This document shows positions 11,908-24,777 of a stretch of DNA of 64,000 nucleotides, piece by piece. The position numbers and the translations under genes were made by a program. The stretch comes from Acanthopleura granulata (Eukaryota; Mollusca; Polyplacophora; Chitonida; Chitonidae). The DNA lies in the NCBI GenBank assembly GCA_016165875.1, contig JABBOT010000001.1, positions 44,258,847 to 44,322,846 of the forward strand, read 5' to 3'. The notes beneath the pieces are model-generated. The model did not search any database. It saw only the letters and a program-made list of their open reading frames with translations, and was not told where the DNA came from. The stretch's first letter is position 1. Each line of letters starts with the position of its first letter.

Positions 11908-12570
11908 GTGTGTGTGGATCACAATGGTTTTCGTAACTGATCTTCGGTGACACATATGAAGGCATACAGGAAGTCAAATCAAAATGGTGGAGCATTTTGA
12001 GTAGTTACGGCACGGAAATTAGTGAATAATGCGTGTGGCCCAATTTATTAAATGATCAACAAAGTGAAGTGCACACAAAATTTTATCACAGTGGGATTAT
12101 ATTTGGAGCAGTTATATCATGGAAACGAAATTGTGAAAGGCGTGCAGACAGATGGACCGACCCAAGCGTGGGAAAATAAAAATATATCAGATCAAGTCTT
12201 GTGATATTTGTCCAGATACAATTACAAAGTGCTCGATTCATTATCAGTTACAATAGCTTTCGCTGTGCACTGTGTTAATTCATACAGGTGCTGGTATTAG
12301 CTCTATCCACACTCGAGTTCGCTTGGAAAATACTTACGGCCATCACTGTTTCGATCTCACCACTTGTGGTGACAGTGTAAAGGGTGGGTGACTTTCGTGA
12401 GGCCGTTTGCACACTCTAACGTTATCTAAAGGTCTCTTGATTTCCACCAATATGACCAGAGTTGAAATCATAGCTAATACCTCCAATATTATTTTCATAC
12501 TACGGAAATATTATTGGAATACGTCAGTTGTCAGCAACTAGCCAGATTGGTGGTTTACGCCAGTAACTTC
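10700..12570. other. Gene-free stretch
   Basis: Contains a (TA)n microsatellite at 11861-11905 and otherwise no recognisable coding sequence. Confidence 0.45.
11861..11905. repeat. (TA)n microsatellite
   Basis: About 22 uninterrupted TA units followed by a GT-rich stretch. Confidence 0.95.
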
Positions 12571-12574
12571 ACCT

Positions 12575-12655
12575 TCCTCCGCCCCTAAAACTTACTACCG
12601 CCATTCTGTAAGTGGAAAATTCTTGGGTATGGTGTTAAGCAGGGATCAAATAATG
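12575..12655 (+). mobile_element. SINE 3' fragment
   Basis: Reads 'cttactaccgccattctgta', 'agtggaaaattcttgggtat' and 'ggtgttaagcagggatcaaa'. This is the body-tail junction of the SINE family, with the tail close to the GTTAA-type variant seen at 56485. Confidence 0.55.
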
Positions 12656-12897
12656 AAATGAATACACGACAAGTTCGACCACCCCACTGACACAAGGCTT
12701 CGCTGAATGGATGTGGTGACGGGCTCGACTCCAGCTGACGCCTGTGTGCCCGCGGTTTTTCACTCTGGAGGCATTAACCTAGAGTGTGCTTAGCGATTAT
12801 GCATTACTACATTTTCTTGTCTCATGCTGGGGCATCTCATATACTAAATAAAACATAGTATGGATACATAATTCAGATTTTAAAGTTATTAATAGAT

Positions 12898-13022
12898 CTG
12901 TGGGAAACCTGCGGGCTGTCGTCCGACCCTAATGCTTGTCGCCGTCCTGTAAGTGAAATACTCTCGAATACGACGTAAAACACCAAGTGTTTAATTAAGT
13001 AAATTAATAAATAAATAAATTA
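12898..13022 (+). mobile_element. SINE 3' fragment
   Basis: Tail of the tRNA-headed SINE: 'gtcgccgtcctgtaagtg', 'gaatacgacgtaaaacacc' and an AAATA repeat. The head is missing or diverged. A B-box-like 'gggctcgactcc' near 12720 could be a remnant of it. Confidence 0.65.
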
Positions 13023-13131
13023 GTAATAACAAGACATTTAAGGTTGTTGCTCTCCATTGAAGGGGAGGCCAACTCTCATTCTTCAGAAAACGAAAAATGT
13101 TCGTCATGTCGACGGCATAGACGTTGTTAGA

Positions 13132-13264
13132 AGATGCGGCCGTATGTGGGAACATCTGCCAGCAACTTAAGGATGAACGTGCGTTTCCTCCCACCATAAC
13201 GCTGGCCGCCATCTTATAAGTTAAATATTCTTACGGCGCAAAACTGCAATGAAACAAATAAATA
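13132..13264 (+). mobile_element. SINE, 5'-truncated
   Basis: Begins in the body ('catctgccagcaac', 'cctcccaccataacgctgg') and runs through the tail to an AAATA repeat. It lies 110 bases after the previous fragment in the same orientation. Confidence 0.7.
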
Positions 13265-13486
13265 AGATCCTGCATGTCGCCGTAATATGGTCAAGGTAAT
13301 GTTAACATATGACAACACAGCATTTTGGGTCATTCTGAAGAAATGGAGTCTAACAAACTGCAATTAACAACAGTGCATATTTTTGATCCAATTCTGCTTA
13401 AGCCATGTTTCTGGGGGCGGTATAAGTTGATATACTATTTCGGCATTCACATGAAATATATATAATAAATCCCTCACTGAGGTAAA

Positions 13487-13592
13487 CCGACAAGACACAT
13501 ACTAAAACACAACCGACAAGACACATACTAAAACACAACCAACAAGACACATACCAAAACACAACCGACAAGACACATACCAAAACACAACC
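13487..13592. repeat. 26-bp tandem repeat, four copies
   Basis: Four direct units start at 13487, 13513, 13539 and 13565. The unit is 'ccgacaagacacata' followed by (c/t)aaaacacaa. Units 1 and 2 share one variant (actaa) and units 3 and 4 the other (accaa). An open frame on the other strand is only a by-product. Confidence 0.95.
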
Positions 13593-13701
13593 ATTTGTTT
13601 TCTAGAAATGTTTCGTATTTTTCTTACCACACTTAGTATGTTTTAGACTATATTTTAGGGCACTAGCTTTACTGTTTACCCAGGATGGGTTCACTGAAGC
13701 C

Positions 13702-13752
13702 GTTTATTTATTTATTTGATTGGTGTTTTACACCGTACTCAAGAATATGTCA
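13702..13752 (-). mobile_element. SINE 3' tail fragment
   Basis: Minus-strand tail only: TTTATT repeat, 'gattggtgttttacaccg' and 'tactcaagaatat'. The element is truncated after the tail. Confidence 0.7.
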
Positions 13753-13759
13753 CAATCTA

Positions 13760-16200
13760 CCAAGTTATTTAATAGCTACTAACCTTTGACAATTAATAAA
13801 GCATTTGTCTTAATTGGCCTTACTAGAGGTAAACTGACAAGAGTGCGGATTTCACTGCTTACAAGTGACCATTTGTCAACTGTCAAACCATCCATGCTAT
13901 GGTCTTTTATATTATGGACATAAGTACATTAACGATTGACCTTGCTATACGATTTGTCCTATGTTGTCTATCTAGGAGGTGTTCTTGTGTATCGGTGTAT
14001 CGATAAACAGTGATGAATTATTCATTTGACTGCATTCCTGAGAGAAACGGATTCATTGCTATGGCTAGGCCACTCGTCAGGAGTCAATGAAGAGTTAACT
14101 CCCTTGAAATGAGGATATGACGATGGTACATCCCACGAATAATTTTCTATTTATCTGCATGTTTCACTTTGGCCTCACAGCACTATACGAAAATCTCCGA
14201 GGGCACAACACTCATGACTCATCTAAGTCACTAAATTTGAGTAAAAATTTGAGTAAAACTGATTAACACCTAATTGGGTTCATAAACACGCTGTCGGAGG
14301 CAAGTAAACTATGACCACTTTTGCCTGGTGTGCAGCGAAAACAAACAAATGATACCTAGAAAAAAAACACCTTAAAGCCACATGGGATATGTGTAGCAGT
14401 GGCTATCGGGCAAATAATTTGAATACGTTGCAATAAATTTGAATTTGTCCTGTGTTGTTGATTCTTCAAGTGGGTAAGACTCCTAAAGTCAGCAAAGAGC
14501 ATCAAGTCCTACATTCGCATAGCACTCGTAAACCATAAAGTCGATAATTGCAAGATCCTTTTGCAAAACAACCTGTGTATAAGACCAGCGCTAACAGGAA
14601 TATGTCACAAAGAATACATATATATTAAATAAAGTTAGTAAACATGAAAGAAAGAAGCAGTCAACAGTTTCAATAATACCGGAAAGACATTTAATTCAAA
14701 TTTCCAACTCGCTGTCCGTGAAGAATTTCTAGGTGGAATAAAAATATAGTCACGCCCTCATTGCAATTGTTCATGAAAGTACAGTACTAATGAAATAAAC
14801 ATGAACGCTTATAGCGGCCCGAGACTATGGTTAAGCGGAATTAGACACAATTGTAGCAACTGTGTCACAGATCGCCATAGCTCTTGAGCGTTTCGTCCAT
14901 ATTTGCCAACTACAGTGTTATACTCATATTTAGAAAAGTACTCAAATCAGATTGCAGGAGTGCGATGGAGTTTCCTTGCTTGACACATTAGTTTTGGAAT
15001 CAGTAACTTGTGACCTAGACATGTAATCGTCTCATTTAACACAGGATCTAACAAATGCTGCAAGGCGAGACAAATAGGGATAATTTACAATTTCAAAATT
15101 GAAAACATTTCTTTTGCCTTAACAAAAGCTGGCATTGATAGGAGACCTTGATTCTTGTAGAAATGAAGGCCCAAATAAGATGTACCATTAGAACTAAAGC
15201 TTTAGTCTCGTTTAAATTCAGCGAAAGTGGATAACTTTATTTGACCGCATCGGCGACCAGGGGATTGATTAATGACATTATAAGGCTGCGATTCCTCGTC
15301 TAGAGCAGGATATTCTTTATAGCTGGTTACAGTTCCCGACTGAATGCTTTCTCGTGTATGAATTGCAACACAGTAAATTGTAACACAGTATTTCTTTTAG
15401 AGACATTTTTGAATTAAACACGACATGCTGTGATTCATTAGCGTGTGCCTAAAACGTAGGATATTCCACATAACTATGTATTCACTTGGTTCAGTGCTAT
15501 CGATATCTATTAACCCACTGACTTAGTTACAAAGTTGGTTACAACATTAATATGCACACCTGCACGTTATTATAACGAAACAATTGCGAGTGTGGCTCCT
15601 CACATGTACCTTACCTCTGAAAAAACAGAGAATTTTCTTATAGAAAAATATTCAGATCTGACATGACGTTTTCGTTTTGCGATTCGTACTATTGTACATA
15701 TATTGTTTACTTGTTTCAGTAGGCTACCAACGATACCTTTTAACCCAATGACATGGTTACAAACCAAGATGACATTAATCCGGAGTTGTTAACCCATGCA
15801 TCATTCTCGGTTTGTTTGACTGACTTGTACACAATGATGCTATAGATCAGAATGAGATGAACAGACCTACTGGTACAGACGTCAGTCCATTCACAGAACA
15901 TTCCTAAACAAGCCTTACTTTTTTCGGGTCACACATTCCAGACAGCACGGAGATCTGATCAGACTGAACAAGTCGTCATTCGACTGAATACAACACACAT
16001 GCTAAGCAATTCTCCACCTCAAATACTACCAACTGAGATTTACAAAAACAAATTCATGTCTACTTGGGCCAGGCGACAAAACCGACCTATTCAGCCTCAG
16101 GGCAGTCACTTGAGTCTACTGAATTCAAGTCCCCGTCGGGTCAGTCTTTGACGCCTGGGTCCACATAGAAAATAGGTTAAGCCTACATGCTTAAGTCTTA
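13760..16200. other. Gene-free stretch
   Basis: No exon recognised. Two segments of about 70 bases at 15490-15560 and 15712-15785 are diverged direct copies (shared core 'aaccca.tgac.t.gttacaaa'). Confidence 0.4.
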
Positions 16201-16205
16201 CAGCA

Positions 16206-16213
16206 TATATATA
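16206..16213 (+). promoter_or_regulatory. TATA box of paralogue 4
   Basis: TATATATA lies 95 bases before the ATG at 16301. It falls inside the longest open frame, which begins at 16187. If this is the promoter, transcription starts near 16236 and the upstream 38 codons are not translated. Confidence 0.5.
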
Positions 16214-16300
16214 CAGAGTCGGATGAGATTTAATTTACGTCTTCAGTTTAGTTTTAAGTTGAGAGAAAAGCTGGTCCACTCTATTAACGATAAGAGAAAG

Positions 16301-17002
16301 ATGCCAACGATTCCGCCTATGCCCAAGCTACCACTGGGTTTTCTCGGACCTCAGGCAAAGTTTAAGCCCTTCAAGCTGGATGTGTTCAGCCACACGAACT
16401 CAATTATCCGCCTTTTCAGTGGGAATCAAGTTACAATACGTATAGGATACACATATCCGACATTAATGGATTATGAACTGCAGAATGCTGATACGGGCAG
16501 AGATGGATCGAAGTACGTTTACAAGGAGATTGACGAAGAAGAACAAGTGGTGAAATTCAACATAACTTTACCAAAGAAAGGATCGTGGAAGTTCATGATT
16601 TTCGCTCAACCCGTGCACGATGAAGCTGGCGGAACCGGTCTGGAAAACGTTTACAACTACTTGTTGCTGTGTGCGAGAATCAGTAAGAAGGCTAAGCCAT
16701 ATCCCAGACAATCCAAAGAATGGCGGGAGGGTTTTGCCCTGCGCTCCCCTACCGACATTGGCCCGGATAAAGCAGGCACGGAGGTCAGTTTCAGCTTGAC
16801 CATCCCTAACGCCTCGGGAGTGTCCGTTGTGGTTGACCAGGAGTGGACAGAACTTGAGCGAATGTCGTCAGGAAGCAATGAGTGGTCAGGCAAAGTGTTT
16901 CTTCATAAACGCTACTTTGGTTACGGCGAGAGGGTGTCGGTTAATGTGAGATTCCAGGAAGACTGTCCATCATACGCAACAGTGTTAGAATATACTATAT
17001 GA
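16301..17002 (+). CDS. KY/hillarin-type Ig-like two-module protein, paralogue 4
   Basis: Intact 233-codon frame. The frame is open from an ATG at 16187, but I chose the ATG at 16301 because a TATA box lies between the two, the 38 extra residues have no counterpart in the sisters, and this start (aagATGc) matches their length. Module 1 has GFLGPQAKF (13-21), SH (30-31), GNQVTIRIGY (41-50), GSWKFMIFAQP (94-104) and NVYNYLL (116-122). Module 2 has PYPRQSKEW (133-141), a Phe in place of the DGC cysteine (EGF, 143-145), VVVDQEWTEL (176-185) and YATVLEYTI (225-233). It also lost the LH.DV motif. It is the most derived second module of the five. There is no signal peptide and no transglutaminase core. 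Confidence 0.85.
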   Translation: MPTIPPMPKLPLGFLGPQAKFKPFKLDVFSHTNSIIRLFSGNQVTIRIGYTYPTLMDYELQNADTGRDGSKYVYKEIDEEEQVVKFNITLPKKGSWKFMIFAQPVHDEAGGTGLENVYNYLLLCARISKKAKPYPRQSKEWREGFALRSPTDIGPDKAGTEVSFSLTIPNASGVSVVVDQEWTELERMSSGSNEWSGKVFLHKRYFGYGERVSVNVRFQEDCPSYATVLEYTI

Positions 17003-17009
17003 CGATCAG

Positions 17010-20000
17010 TAAAAACTTTTTCACCTTTGGACGTCACATAATTCCTCATATCAGGACATTTCATTACGGTTTGTCTTTCATGCTACGTAAAAACGTTACA
17101 ATTTCTTGTCATATGATTGCCATGTTGTTGATTCTATAGGCGGTTCATATAAACCAGTATGTGTAAAACTTTTAGGAGTCGTTGGTTGATTTGTCTTTTA
17201 AAAGATGCTGTATGACATTTAAATATCGTAATGTTCTGTCGGTCCGATTCACAAACTGATGCATTGTGAACGGTGAGATATTAGAGCAGACAGAGTTGCC
17301 GCCCCTGTATCTAAGAGAACGACGAAATATACACAGACATGAACATTCTTTCTCGTATGATACTGCATATCACCCTCATAGATTTGGTGTTCATAACCAG
17401 ATATAAACATTTAGGATCTTCATAAAAAACACTCTGAGAAAGCACTTCGATTCTAATGGGCCCTAAGTAATGGATTTCTTCTGTCAGTTTAAACGCCTAT
17501 AGATCGATGCTTTCAAGTGTAGACTGTACCGTAAAGGCAGTAACGGAAGGAATGGCAATAACAATTAAGGAAGCGTGGTTTCTTTGTAAGTATATGCATC
17601 AAGAAAACTTCGATAGCTCCAATATGTTCCTTCAGTCGTTCGCTGTTGCATTTCGTCCGTTAATCGCTGAAAAGATTTCAATAACTTATACTGTCACCCG
17701 GCAAAACTTGGTAATTAAACAAGGCAGCCTGAAAGTTATCAGAACAGACCGTCTTTTACAAAATTCAACATTGTTCACGAAAAACGTATGCATTTTATCA
17801 TGAATATCCCAGCACTGGCAACTGACCGGTGCCTGACTTTTGCATGCAGGTATACAACCTTACTCTCCAGATCAAAATTTGAGCCGTAATTCGTCGGCAC
17901 TAATGGCGTGAGATCATTTTAGAAACAATCCATCTTTAGAGCGAGGTTGGAACTTTTAGTCTATGTAAAGCACAGCCAGTACAGCTAAAATTCCGCCAGT
18001 ATGTTGGCACATATTTGCAATTTTGTCGCTTTTTCAGTATTATCGTTAACACGGAACTATATACATATACATCAAATATGTCAAAATCGTAACGTCCCTG
18101 TTTATAGTTTTCATAGATATGGCTAGTAAATGAGATGACAGCACAATATTTTAAATAATTCTAGAAGAGTGAGGTCAAATAAATTGCGATTAATCTAACT
18201 GCATTATTTTTAGCTAATCCTGCTCTAACCACGGTGCTGTAGGGGAAGTTGCAGCTGTTGAGCATTTAAATGGACAGCTGGAATAAATCTATGAGCTAAA
18301 TCCACCCTCGGCAGTATTTAACAGGTTACGTTTGACCATTTGCCAACTGTCACACTGGTGACGCTGCTCTGGTTTTAGTCTCTATGTGCTAGCGTTATAG
18401 TCTTTATCAATCTGAATCAAGTCAGCTAGAATATGCATCTAACAACAAACTTCCTTTAGTTACATATTAACAGAGGCAAACTACAGATAGATCTTGCCAT
18501 GGGACGAAATCACTATGTCTCGCTGTGTAAAGGTTTTTTGATCAGATAATCTTTCCACATGATGCACCACATCGTACATTTCAAGGCAAGTAAGGATCCA
18601 ACAAATAAAAAAAAATTTAAAAAAAGTAAAACGAAACACGATCAGACAGTGTGCATACAACCGATAACATCAGAGTGTGTCCTGCCACTCCATGTTGGCA
18701 TAATAGGCAAGGAAATACTTAAATGCAAAGTATGCTAACTCGATTTCGATCAAGTTCCACAGAATAAAGCTAGACTATTGAAACAAAAATTAAAAGGGAG
18801 ACAACTGCGAACAATTCAGTAATGGGTGAACCAATATTTGTTTCCTGTGAAACTTAAAACTTAAAACAATGAATTACATTGTCGCTGTGGTTTAGCATAC
18901 ATTGTCCATAGTACGTTTTTGTTTAAATAAATGGATGAATGGGTTATTTTGTATCTAGTTGCTAGATTCTCTTAAATATTGTCTGAAAATTGAAAAATGT
19001 TTGAGGTGAAATCTTCACGGGTAGATCGTGGTTTAAGCACAGTGTATATTGAAACACCCAATCGCATGTATTATTATATTGCTCTGTTGTCACATACATA
19101 TATTATATTGCTGGATTGAAAATTATTACAATGTGACTACTTATCCACTTTCATTCACTCAGTCCATTTGAACATGGTGTTTCCGAATTCCAAGATTTTC
19201 AGGATACGCTATAACTGAGATATAGTAAAAGTTACAACTGGAATCATTTAGTAAATGATAGTTGTTTTGATTTGATTACAACTAGTAGAAAAGACTGATT
19301 TATTGAGTGGGTATACAACAATGCAATGCCATAAAAGGTGTGCCCATTTACAACGCCATTGACTGAGTTCGTCATGGCAGCTAGCCTTCACATAGTGGTC
19401 GAAGGCTTGGTTGCTTGTTACGATCTCCCACTTATTTATTTCAAGATGAGCCAATCGATAACTAGAAACAGCACTGCTCGACAGGTGTGCCTGAATATAG
19501 GTGGCAAATCATTACTTAATTTATTCGCCACCTATTCCTTTCATTGGTGTATTCCCGTTGGCATTCACAGTTATTACACCCTCTAGGGAGATGTTTTCCT
19601 GACGCCAATTTTGTCCCCATCGCACTTAATAGAGATTTCAGTTGACTCACCTCTCTCCAATGCACATCGATGCGGACTGAGGTGGACACACCGGAGTTTG
19701 TCCAATGCGGTACCGAAAGCGCTTTTTGGCGAGAATTCCTTCCTAATGAGGTCACGACACGTCATACCTAGTACCTCAAGCACAGCTCGGAAAAACCGTG
19801 TCTTGCGCACGAGTTGTTGTCATCAAATTGATTTTAGCGGAATGGAACCGCATTCCCCTTGACGCACCCCATAACTGAACGGAAGTGAATTGAATCGAAT
19901 TTCTCAAACCACATATGTATATGGATTGAAATCAGTGTGCATTTATACCCGAATATGGCGTGTTCAGAACCGAATTCAATGCGAATGAATGTGCATCGAT

Positions 20001-23000
20001 AAGCCTCCTGTTTTAGTGTGTCGATGATATAAAGACTTCGCTTTGATGGTTTATTCAGTTTAGTTTGATAAAAAATATTTGGCTATCGGCTTAAGTTTTT
20101 TGTCTTAGATTTTGAAACCTGGCCTGCAGTCCTTAGTCATTTCTTAAGGTAGCCAAGAGCAAATTCGGCTCTAAAAGTGTTGTCTCCAATTTCTGAAAAT
20201 TATTTACTTATTGGCGAAAACTAGGAATGCCTCAGCTTCTTTCAGCAAATGAATGCCTTTTTAAAGCTCACAAATTACCAAATCCAGTACGTTCTTCTTG
20301 TTTCACTTCGACTCATTACTCTGAACGTTATCGCTCTTCGTTTACAGAAAAAGACGAAGAAGGAAGAAGAAATTATCCGCTTTTTCTCATGTTTGTAAAT
20401 AGTAATTTAGCTCACTTATACCTTGAAGCTAATTTAACAATTGTCATCGTTTATTCAGCCAATCGGTTCACTGCAAAGCGGCCATAAAGTCAGTTCTGGT
20501 AAGTTGTCTAAGCATAACACCTGTATGCTATTATGAAGCGGCTTAGCCATTTTTTTCGTAGCCTGTTGGGGGTGAAGCTTACAGCTATCATTTGTTTTTC
20601 TGTCGATAAGACAGCATGTGGTGACCAGCTCAAACTTAAGGAATCCTAGGAAAAACTACGAAGCCGTAAAAGTGACATGGCGCAAAAGAAAAATATAGGT
20701 AATAAAAAGACAGTACTTAAATTTTCCCGTCTGTATGTGTGTTTTTTTTGAACGCACGACATCTTCGCTAAGTTGAGCTCTCGAGATAATTGACCAATAG
20801 AAACGCACAATTATCTCGTGCGCACGACATTATAAAGATGTCAAGAGCGCAAGATAATCGTTCAGTCATGCGCACGACATCTTTGATAAGTCGTTCGCAC
20901 GACATAACTTTGTTATACTAGATTCATTGTGTATGATACCTGGCAGTTTCGGGCTCAATTCCAATTGATTTCATTTTATTTTTGTCACGATTTTCTCAAT
21001 TTTTTTGTTTTTCTGTTATTACTGTTATTAAGTAGAGTTTGTGCATGCACAGCGCACAGAGCCTCTCCCCGGAATCGCTGTCCCTGACAGCTTTATTTAT
21101 ACCTTTTTACATTTACATGTACATATATATATATAAATACTCTGTTTGTATTTTGTATGTTTTGCTAATTCCATGTGTTGTTCATCCAAATTTATAACAT
21201 GTTTACAATATAACTTCATACTATTTTCCATTATTGTGTATATGATCTTTCAATATTAGTGATTTCAATATTATTAACTTATAGGGAAAGAAACTCTAAA
21301 AATAGAAGCAAACAACAGCAGAACTGAAGACCAATGAAAACTGCATTTTTGCAGGTTTCAAATATTTGGATTGTAAGATGGGACTATATTAACAGAAGCA
21401 AACTTTTCTTATTTTGGAGTAGACTTTACTAATCTCATACCTAAATTTCTGTTATATTTTGTTATATTTCGTTTCTGTGTGTAGCCCATTTTATTTCATC
21501 ATAAAATAATACACCCAGGAGTCTCACGCTTTTGGCTAATGCACTTTTAATTCCCTACATAATTACCATAAATTACTTCTAAATTTGATAACTGTAAGTT
21601 TTCAATATGACATTCAGATTCACACCATTTATCTAGCAAGGTATCGGTAACCTGTTTATATTAACATATATGTATTTAATGAACATTTATTTGTAACGTC
21701 TTTACCTTGCATATATGTTCGAGAATACCTCACCTACATATACAGTATCGCTGTCTGGTTTCTGAGTAGAGGAAATTTCCATCATGCATCACTGGCATGC
21801 AATAAAATAAGTGTTTTTTTTTTATCAAAAATGTTGTTAAACTTTTGAACTATGTATATATATGTGTATGTGTGCTATAAACGTACAGGTAATTAAGACT
21901 CTTACCAACTGAGTTCAAATGCATTTTGTGAAGCCATGTTCCACAGTTGACCATATTCCTTCATTCCATCGTAAATACACTGACTGCAGAAAATATACCC
22001 TGCTGTTCCTAAAACGTTGTAGCGAATATAAACAGCATTTATCACTCTTAGGAGATAGATAGCTTGATGTTTTACTCTCAGCCCCATTTCACCCTGATGA
22101 TAACTCCGGGAGATGATATCTGCTATAGGCCGGAAGTGATAAGTTTTATGGGAATGATTGAAGACCCACGTGACCCAGGAACTCTCTTTAAATATGTCTA
22201 TATATTATATCTACAGCTTAGGCATATCCAACGTTTGCCACGATATGACTGCAATATTATCCAAGTGCCCACAGTCTATAATCACTCTTTCTTACAAATC
22301 CAAGGATAAACTCGCTTTCAGATTCATATAAAAAACTTAAGAACATAAATCAGACTTTGTCCTTTTTTACAGACTTTGTTTTACATTTTTTGCATTCTAA
22401 CTCCTTTGTTAATTCGGTCACATGTTTTCAAAACAAGTGAAACCACCTGTCAAAGCAAACATTGAGAAACAACTTTTTTTTTTTTTTTTTTTTTTTGAGG
22501 TTTCAGAAATTTCTAAGATAAATATTTTACAAAGCCAGGGGAAGGTTCCGGAAATCATCACTTTGCCAAACACTTTATTGGCCGTTCCGAGAACCGAGAA
22601 GCGTTTGGTACGGTCGCTGGAACGCTGAAGTAATGGAAATTACACATGTATCCTGGCACCTACTCAAGAATGCCTCTTGCCTGATAATTAATATTGAAAG
22701 CTTTTTTTTGGAACAAGCGTGTAGGATTCTCCCTACATTACGACCTGAACAAGTCAGCTTATCTATCCAGAGAGTTTTAGGAGAATAAGGTTAAATTAAC
22801 AAAGCAGTTTGCTGATTCTCGGAACGCTTTGAGTTCTGTGTTTTATAAGGCATTTTTTAAACTTTTACTCTGTTCCCATGTTACTGTATAGTGAGGTCAG
22901 TGTTAGGCGAGTATGAATAAAAGATTAGGGCGTTTCGGGACACATTGGGAAATTTTTAAGTAAATGAACAACAGCATGGATGAACTATATATGGCTGACC

Positions 23001-24770
23001 TAAGACGGCCATTTTCATTCTCTCGCATATCGTCCTTTGATACAAATTGTCTAAAACACACTATTATTTGTTTCGGTATTCGAGGAAACGTTGCACTGTT
23101 TCTCCATGGAAATGTAAAACCGCGATTAAACTACTTAAACTTCGTTAAATATCACTTCATATGATTAGTGATAAACTGTGGACTTAAATAACTAAACATA
23201 CAACCGCGGTTAAACTACACAAATTAAGTTTAATTTCAATGCATTTGATAGTGCTAAACTGCGGGCTCAAGCATTGCTCATTTAACGATTGTAGTGAGAT
23301 ACACTGATGGAGCGCCTGGTGTAAACCATCACCGTATTTTACGTATACCTGAGTATAACTAATGCCATGTTTAAACCGACTTGGTTCTACGGTGTAGGTG
23401 GTCAAGGTCACAGTCAAGGTCAAACCGAATCTTCCTTGCCATGTCGCTTTCTTCCTAAACCTGGATAGATTCGAAACATGTTTCCAAAATTCTTGATGCC
23501 TACTTGTTTGACATGTTTAATATTTAAATATATGTTTATATTTATTAAATACACTTGTCTGAAGTTTAATCATCCTTTAAACGCGTTGGGCGTTCATCAC
23601 TTTATAGTACACTCATTATGTCTTTATGCAATATCGCTCAAGTTAAAACAAAGCTATGCTACCTGCCAGATTCTCATTATCTTGTGCCCAGATTGCGTAT
23701 GTACTAAATAATAAAGATCTCAAGCGGGGGTACAATATAAGCAGGGTGTTAAGATCGCGAGACAACATTAATATTGCACATCTGTTTATATTTTACGTTG
23801 ATAAACTGTAATGATATAACGAGACAGAAATCTTAAATGTTTGTCATATCAAAAGCGAAAGAATATACAGTTCAATAATTCGTAAGTGTAATAGAAGGAC
23901 AATGGAATAAAAACAGTACATCCTTTATTTGGATCTTACAAGGCAGGTTGAACAGCGTTAACAATCAATAGCACCGTGTATCGAAAGCGGTCCATAATGT
24001 CAGAACACATTTCTGGTTTTATTCAGTATAAATGCATGACTGAAGTAGATAAAACAACACAGATAAACAATGGAAGAGATATATCATGGAAAGACAATCT
24101 TGGGTATTCTGGCCGATGTGAAAGCCTATACGCGACATATAATGTTCTTAAAAATATAATTCAGTTTCTACATGAACTTCATTAGTTTAGAATCATCATA
24201 TCTAACGAGATATTTGTTAAATTGCTCAACAAAGCTAATTTATATCCCGTCTGGATTATCGCTAGATGTTGAAAGTTTCCGCTTATGTTGAATACTGAGT
24301 ACCAGACTCGATTCTCTGAGATGAAGATCGTAGATGTCCGGGGGAAAAGTGTGATATTTTGCCAAAGATCGTGATGCATTTTTCACCAAACCTCCAGGGA
24401 TCACGCAAACTGTGTTTCATTGTGTTAGATAATGCTTTGGGGTTAACCCAGAGGTATCTAATACCCATGGTGCTATGTTAGTGACTAACTAACACATAAA
24501 TAGATAACTAGCTGAGCTGTGTACGTATCAGGTTACATCCATGCCACCTACACGGGCTGACTCCAGATCGAAATGTTCTTTCGCACGCGAAGCTCATTGA
24601 CAAGTATCGCTCCTCCCAGGCGAACCGGCTTTCTAACGCTTATTGCAGTCAGAAAATGGAAGCCAAGACAAAGTTAACGCCGTCAGAAATTCAGATAGCA
24701 GGGTCTTTCTTTCTCCCACTCACGGTGTTACAGATACAGACTAAATATTGTACTGAAATTCCCAGTCGTT
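17010..24770. other. Long gene-free stretch
   Basis: Apart from the repeats listed separately, I recognise no gene here. The frame at 17507-17803 (98 codons, ATG start) has no known motif. About 19500-19870 is less AT-rich and open in several frames on both strands, but no product is identifiable. A poly(T) run lies at 22474-22496. The segment at 18230-18420 resembles those at 2880-3000 and 13800-13935. Confidence 0.4.
20753..20906. repeat. Clustered 'cgcacgacat' repeat with hairpin
   Basis: The core 'cgcacgacat' recurs at 20753, 20821, 20871 and 20896. It is mixed with an inverted repeat: 'cgagataatt' at 20782-20791 and 'aattatctcg' at 20809-20818. The layout suggests a short palindromic interspersed repeat or a small satellite. 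Confidence 0.7.
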
Positions 24771-24777
24771 GCAGAGG

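Noticed and set aside
13398..13583. 61-codon Cys/Val-rich minus frame resembling a membrane peptide
   Set aside because: It is the translation of the 26-bp tandem repeat.
13487..13592. CRISPR-like regular repeats
   Set aside because: The units are contiguous with no spacers, and the genome is eukaryotic.
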